26,301 nucleotides of DNA from assembly GCA_905234775.1 (NCBI GenBank), contig CAJOJC010000009.1, positions 1-26,301 of the forward strand, given 5' to 3'. The notes under the pieces are model-generated. The model had not been told where the DNA came from. It was given only the letters and a program-made list of their open reading frames with translations, and searched no databases. Below are positions 23,578 through 26,301 of this stretch, piece by piece (the first letter of the stretch is position 1; every line of letters starts with the position of its first letter). This DNA is from an uncultured Bacteroidales bacterium. GTDB taxonomy: Bacteria > Bacteroidota > Bacteroidia > Bacteroidales > UBA932. Position numbers and translations under genes: made by a program.

Positions 23578-24789
23578 TTATTTGAGGGCTTTGACGATAT
23601 TCATCGTGTCGATCGCAATCATGAGCTCCTCGTTGGTGGGGATCATCGCGACCTTGACGGTAGAATCTGCCGCTGAGATAATGGATTCGTCGCGGGCGGC
23701 GTTGGTCGCCTCAACGTCCATCTTCAGACCCATATACTCGAAGTGTTTGCAGACCGCAAGCGGGAGCCAGGGATTGTTCTCCGCGATACCGGCGGTGAAG
23801 ATGATAAGATCCACTCCGTTCATCTCGGCGATATAGCCGCCGACGAGCTTGGTGATGTGGTGAACGACCATATCGCGGACGAGTTGCGCGCGCTGGTCGC
23901 CCTGCTCCGAGAAGCAGACCATGTCGCGCATATCCGAGCTCTTCTTCTGCAGCCCGATGAAGCCAGACTTCTTGTTCATGATGTCGGTCATCTCGTCCGG
24001 GGTGAGGTTCTCCTTCTTCATAATGTAGGGAACGATGTTGGCGTCGATCGAACCGCAGCGTGTTCCCATTATCATACCCTCGAGCGGGGTGAAGCCCATC
24101 GAAGTGTCGATGCTCTTGCCGTTAAGGATGGCGGTAACCGAGCTGCCGTTTCCGATATGGCAGGTGATGATCTTGCTGTTGTTGATATCAAGGCCGGCCT
24201 TTTTCGCACCGCGGCGGCTGACGTAGTAATGCGAGGTGCCATGGGCGCCGTAGCGACGGACGCGGTACTTCTCATAATACTCGTAGGGGAGGGCGTACAT
24301 GTAGGCCTTCGGCTCCATGGTCTGGTGGAAGGCTGTGTCGAACACGACCACCTGCGGGACCTTCGGAAGAACCTTCTGCATTGCGCGGATACCGAGAATA
24401 TGGGCGGGGTTGTGGAGCGGAGCGAAATCGCAGCAGATGGCGATCTTCTCCATCACGCTCTCGTCTATCAGACATGAACCGTCGAAGAAGTCGGCTCCCT
24501 GGACGATGCGGTGGCCCACGGCGTCTATCTCGTCAAAACTTCCGATAACTCCGGTCTCAGGGTTGGTGAGAGCCTCCAGGACGAGCTTCATTCCGAGGGT
24601 ATGGTCGGGAACGGGCTGCATCAGGACGACGGCGTCTTTGCCGGCGGGTTTGTGGGTGAGTTTACTATCGGGAAGAGATATCTTTTCGAGATTACCTTTA
24701 GCTAGGAGCTTGTAGTTTTCGGCGTCTGACATCTCAAGAAGCTGATACTTGATAGATGAGCTGCCGCAGTTGATGACGAGAATTTTCAT
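23578..24789 (-). CDS. ackA: acetate kinase
   Basis: The 403-residue enzyme makes acetate and ATP from acetyl phosphate and is central to fermentative energy yield. Motifs are NCGSSSIKY (7-15), PLHNP, VVFDTAFHQTM with the catalytic Asp151, YGAHGTSH, HIGNGSS, MGTRCGSID and PTNEELMIA. Two conserved spots differ: GHRIVQGAD where most have GHRVVHGG, and TAGIAEN where most have TAGIGEN. The key Arg94 remains, so activity is still expected. No pta gene lies next to it in this window. I chose ATG 24789; the longer frame from 24822 starts upstream of the promoter box. Confidence 0.95.
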   Translation of the reverse strand: MKILVINCGSSSIKYQLLEMSDAENYKLLAKGNLEKISLPDSKLTHKPAGKDAVVLMQPVPDHTLGMKLVLEALTNPETGVIGSFDEIDAVGHRIVQGADFFDGSCLIDESVMEKIAICCDFAPLHNPAHILGIRAMQKVLPKVPQVVVFDTAFHQTMEPKAYMYALPYEYYEKYRVRRYGAHGTSHYYVSRRGAKKAGLDINNSKIITCHIGNGSSVTAILNGKSIDTSMGFTPLEGMIMGTRCGSIDANIVPYIMKKENLTPDEMTDIMNKKSGFIGLQKKSSDMRDMVCFSEQGDQRAQLVRDMVVHHITKLVGGYIAEMNGVDLIIFTAGIAENNPWLPLAVCKHFEYMGLKMDVEATNAARDESIISAADSTVKVAMIPTNEELMIAIDTMNIVKALK

Positions 24790-24809
24790 ATTCGGTATTG
24801 TTTCGGGCG

Positions 24810-24817
24810 CAAAGATA
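24810..24817 (-). promoter_or_regulatory. ackA promoter -7 box
   Basis: The minus strand reads TATCTTTG, a perfect box, 20 nt before the ATG at 24789. It excludes the longer ackA reading frame. Confidence 0.6.
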
Positions 24818-24830
24818 GGCAAAAAAAGCG

Positions 24831-24838
24831 TATCTTCG
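24831..24838 (+). promoter_or_regulatory. possible promoter -7 box for the ComEC-like gene
   Basis: TATCTTCG has one change from TAnnTTTG and lies 23 nt before the ATG at 24862. It is the same variant box as that of the lipoprotein gene at 685. No -33 box is clear. Confidence 0.4.
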
Positions 24839-24861
24839 TCTTCGACCTGACTTATCGAGCT

Positions 24862-25995
24862 ATGGAAAACCGTCTTCCGCTCAAATTATCCCTACCTTTC
24901 GTCGCAGGAGTGGCCTGCGGCGCTATTCTCGCGGGTCCCGATTCCCTCCCGTCATGGCCAGTAGCTTTTCCGTCATGGCCGGTAGCTTTTCCGTCATGGC
25001 CGGTAGCTTTTCCGTCATGGCCGGCTCCGACCGGCCATCTATCCCTCGCCGCGCTGCTTCTGGTAGCGCTCTGCCTTGCCCTGCTTGTCTGGTCCCGCCG
25101 CGGCGAGAGGGCCCTTATTCCGTTGATGCTGCTTGCCGTGGGGCTGTTCTGCTACTGCTCGCGCGCCTCGGACCTCTATCATGCGGCCTGGACCTCGAGG
25201 CTGACGGGGCTAGCCGCACGGCTGGGCCAGCTGATAGACGGCGTTCCGTTCGCTCACGATTCGACCGCGCCTCTGCTGCGTGCTCTCATGACCGGCGACC
25301 GTTCGGGGCTCGGCAGGCAGACCGTGGAGCTGTTCCGGCTGAGCGGTGCGGCGCACCTTCTCGCGCTGTCCGTCATCGCGACGATGCTGCGGCGAGTGCT
25401 GGCCGTGCTGAGAAATTCACGCCCCGCGTGGATCGTGCGCGCGGCGTTGACCGTGGGCTTTTGCGCCGTGTACACGATCGCCTGCGGGGCGTCTCCCTCG
25501 CTCATCCGCGCCCTGCTGTTCATCATCCTGGGGCAGGTCGCCGCGCTTTGCCCAGGTCGCCGCAGCTCCCCGACCGGGCGATTGTGCGTCGCGGCAACCA
25601 TTCAACTCGCGCTCGATCCACTGTCGATCCGCTCGGTCGCGTTCCAGCTTTCGTACCTGGCCATGGTCGGGGTCGTCGTTATCGCTCCTCGCCTGGAGGC
25701 ATGGTACCCGGCGACCAGGCTCTCCTCGCGCATCGACCCCTTGCGCGCGGTGTGGAAGGCAGCTTCGCTCGCGCTCTCCTGCCAACTCACTACCGCGCCG
25801 GTTGTCTGGCTGCGTTTCGGCTACCTGCCGCAGTATTTCCTTCTGACCAACCTCTTCGCGATGCCCGTCTGCGAACTGCTGCTCCCCGTTGCCATTCTGA
25901 CACTCGTTCTTGGCTGCCCCGATGTGATGGTGCGGCTTACTGATTTGCTCGCAACCGGTATGCTGCAGATTCTGGAGGTCATCGCTTCACTATGA
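24862..25995 (+). CDS. shortened ComEC/Rec2-type membrane protein
   Basis: The 377-residue protein matches the ComEC plan in part. It opens with LPLKLSLPFVAGVACGAILA, the family's first helix, then has more N-terminal helices. The competence domain follows (about 125-377): APLLRALMTGDRSGL, ELFRLSGAAHLLALS, ASPSLIRALLFIILGQVAAL, FQLSYLAMVGVVVIAP and LTTAPVVWLRFGYLPQYFLLTNLFAMP. ComEC forms the inner-membrane channel for DNA uptake. The OB-fold region normally between the N-terminal helices and the competence domain is almost absent, and no metallo-beta-lactamase domain follows. The usual SGLH after HLLAL is SVIA. A PSWPVAF repeat occupies residues 30-54. Whether it still moves DNA is uncertain. 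Confidence 0.7.
   Translation: MENRLPLKLSLPFVAGVACGAILAGPDSLPSWPVAFPSWPVAFPSWPVAFPSWPAPTGHLSLAALLLVALCLALLVWSRRGERALIPLMLLAVGLFCYCSRASDLYHAAWTSRLTGLAARLGQLIDGVPFAHDSTAPLLRALMTGDRSGLGRQTVELFRLSGAAHLLALSVIATMLRRVLAVLRNSRPAWIVRAALTVGFCAVYTIACGASPSLIRALLFIILGQVAALCPGRRSSPTGRLCVAATIQLALDPLSIRSVAFQLSYLAMVGVVVIAPRLEAWYPATRLSSRIDPLRAVWKAASLALSCQLTTAPVVWLRFGYLPQYFLLTNLFAMPVCELLLPVAILTLVLGCPDVMVRLTDLLATGMLQILEVIASL
24949..25024 (+). repeat. 21-bp minisatellite inside the ComEC-like gene
   Basis: Three full copies of a 21-bp unit (24949-24969, 24970-24990, 24991-25011) are followed by a 13-bp partial copy. The first full copy differs at one base (CCAG for CCGG); the other two are identical. In frame the unit encodes PSWPVAF. 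Such near-perfect copies suggest recent slippage. As 21 is a multiple of three, changes in copy number keep the reading frame. Confidence 0.9.
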
Positions 25996-26019
25996 CCGTC
26001 TCCACATGCTTCATCTTGG

Positions 26020-26027
26020 TATATTTG
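26020..26027 (+). promoter_or_regulatory. promoter-like -7 box before the structured region
   Basis: TATATTTG is a perfect -7 box 25 bp after the ComEC-like stop. Nothing downstream in the window encodes a protein, so it may drive a small RNA or be chance. No -33 TTTG is seen. Confidence 0.35.
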
Positions 26028-26029
26028 CG

Positions 26030-26058
26030 GAAGGTGTGTTTTTATCCCGCACACCTTC
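26030..26058. repeat. hairpin after the ComEC-like gene
   Basis: GAAGGTGTG (26030-26038) pairs perfectly with CACACCTTC (26050-26058). The loop of 11 nt begins with six T residues. The T-run lies in the loop rather than after the stem, so it is not a standard terminator. Confidence 0.5.
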
Positions 26059-26065
26059 AGCAAAA

Positions 26066-26211
26066 CCGCCAACTAGCTGCCAAGACAACCCCCTTCAGAA
26101 AGGTCTGTAGGGCGCATAGGCTGGCAGCCAGGCCCGATCTAGACCCTTGCTGCCAGAGTACCCCCTCATAGAACCCCATGTGGGGCATATCGCATGGCGG
26201 CTAGTTGGCGG
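26066..26211. repeat. nested palindrome with two 53-bp hairpin units
   Basis: The outer arms CCGCCAACTAGCTGCCA (26066-26082) and TGGCGGCTAGTTGGCGG (26195-26211) are complementary at 16 of 17 positions. Two hairpin units of equal length (53 bp) lie inside, at 26076-26128 and 26149-26201. Each is bounded by GCTGCCA and TGGCAGC or TGGCGGC, and their loops share an ACCCCCT stretch at similar positions. This suggests an ancient duplication. No protein or tRNA is encoded. Confidence 0.65.
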
Positions 26212-26241
26212 ACATCCGAGCGATTTTGTGGGGTGCTTTGC

Positions 26242-26274
26242 TCCGGCGAGTTTTGGGGGTGTTTTCTCGCCGGA
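26242..26274. repeat. 9-bp inverted repeat in G/T-rich DNA
   Basis: TCCGGCGAG (26242-26250) pairs with CTCGCCGGA (26266-26274) around a 15-nt loop. CGGCGAG appears once more at the last bases of the window (26295-26301), so the repeat probably continues beyond it. A terminator role is possible but not evident. Confidence 0.45.
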
Positions 26275-26301
26275 TTGGGGATTTTTGTGTCATTCGGCGA
26301 G

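Larger units (their letters stand above)
25996..26301. other. gene-free structured region
   Basis: No convincing gene lies between the ComEC-like stop and the end of the window. It contains a TATATTTG box at 26020-26027, a 9-bp hairpin at 26030-26058, a nested palindrome at 26066-26211, and a G/T-rich stretch with a 9-bp inverted repeat at 26242-26274. The next gene probably lies beyond the window. Confidence 0.7.

Noticed and set aside
26066..26211. Integron attC site or tRNA-like cloverleaf
   Set aside because: The arms do not match the attC core forms GTTRRRY and RYYYAAC, no integrase is present, and no anticodon arm, T-loop or CCA-type end typical of tRNA can be found.

Overview
The window looks like core chromosome of a member of the Bacteroidota, most likely order Bacteroidales. 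The signs are many Bacteroidetes-type promoter boxes (TAnnTTTG, sometimes with an upstream TTTG-like box), almost no Shine-Dalgarno sequences, and families largely typical of this phylum (DUF4293, DUF3822, paired YitT proteins, a TPR protein behind gyrA, FKBP-like lipoproteins). The DNA is moderately GC-rich and extremely compact. A genus cannot be fixed from sequence alone; an uncultivated gut-type Bacteroidales would fit. I see no tRNA, rRNA, CRISPR array, insertion sequence, prophage or resistance island.

Layout. 1-684 is a gene-free repeat region: a GC-rich array with a 51-bp period, then three strong hairpins, two of them again 51 bp apart. 685-2035 holds an OmpA-like lipoprotein and an RluA-type pseudouridine synthase. 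7978-1980 on the minus strand holds a cysteine-rich SPOR lipoprotein, leuS, two YitT-family membrane proteins and a small AraC-type regulator. phoH (8058-8990, plus) converges on a gyrA-TPR operon (12828-8971, minus). 12932-15685 (plus) holds a stand-alone ClpN-domain protein, a membrane-bound LytTR regulator, a DUF4293 protein and a nucleoside phosphorylase. prfA (minus) and mazG (plus) are divergent. 19319-17600 (minus) is an operon of a membrane-anchored protein, a short DUF3822-like protein and rsmD. 19408-23412 (plus) is an operon of an NrnA-type DHH phosphoesterase, a double FKBP-like lipoprotein, a MATE exporter and a cytidylate-kinase-like protein. ackA (minus) and a shortened ComEC-like protein (plus) diverge at about 24.8 kb. 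25996-26301 is gene-free and strongly palindromic.

The genes are mostly information-processing and envelope housekeeping: LeuRS, RF1, gyrase A, rRNA modification (RsmD, RluA type), nucleotide hygiene (MazG, NrnA, nucleoside phosphorylase, CMP-kinase-like), acetate production (AckA) and lipoproteins. Junctions are tight: TAATG, ATGA or 1-2 nt gaps inside operons, and four of five convergent pairs overlap or nearly touch. Several promoter boxes end only 4-7 nt before a start codon, which predicts leaderless mRNAs.

I found no clear, complete new defence or mobile system. The best leads for undescribed biology are the 51-bp repeat/hairpin region at the left end, the nested palindrome at 26066-26211, the inverted-repeat element that exactly fills the gap between the cytidylate-kinase-like gene and ackA, the Cys-rich SPOR lipoprotein, the reduced ComEC with a 21-bp minisatellite, terminators placed inside neighbouring genes, and the leaderless promoters.
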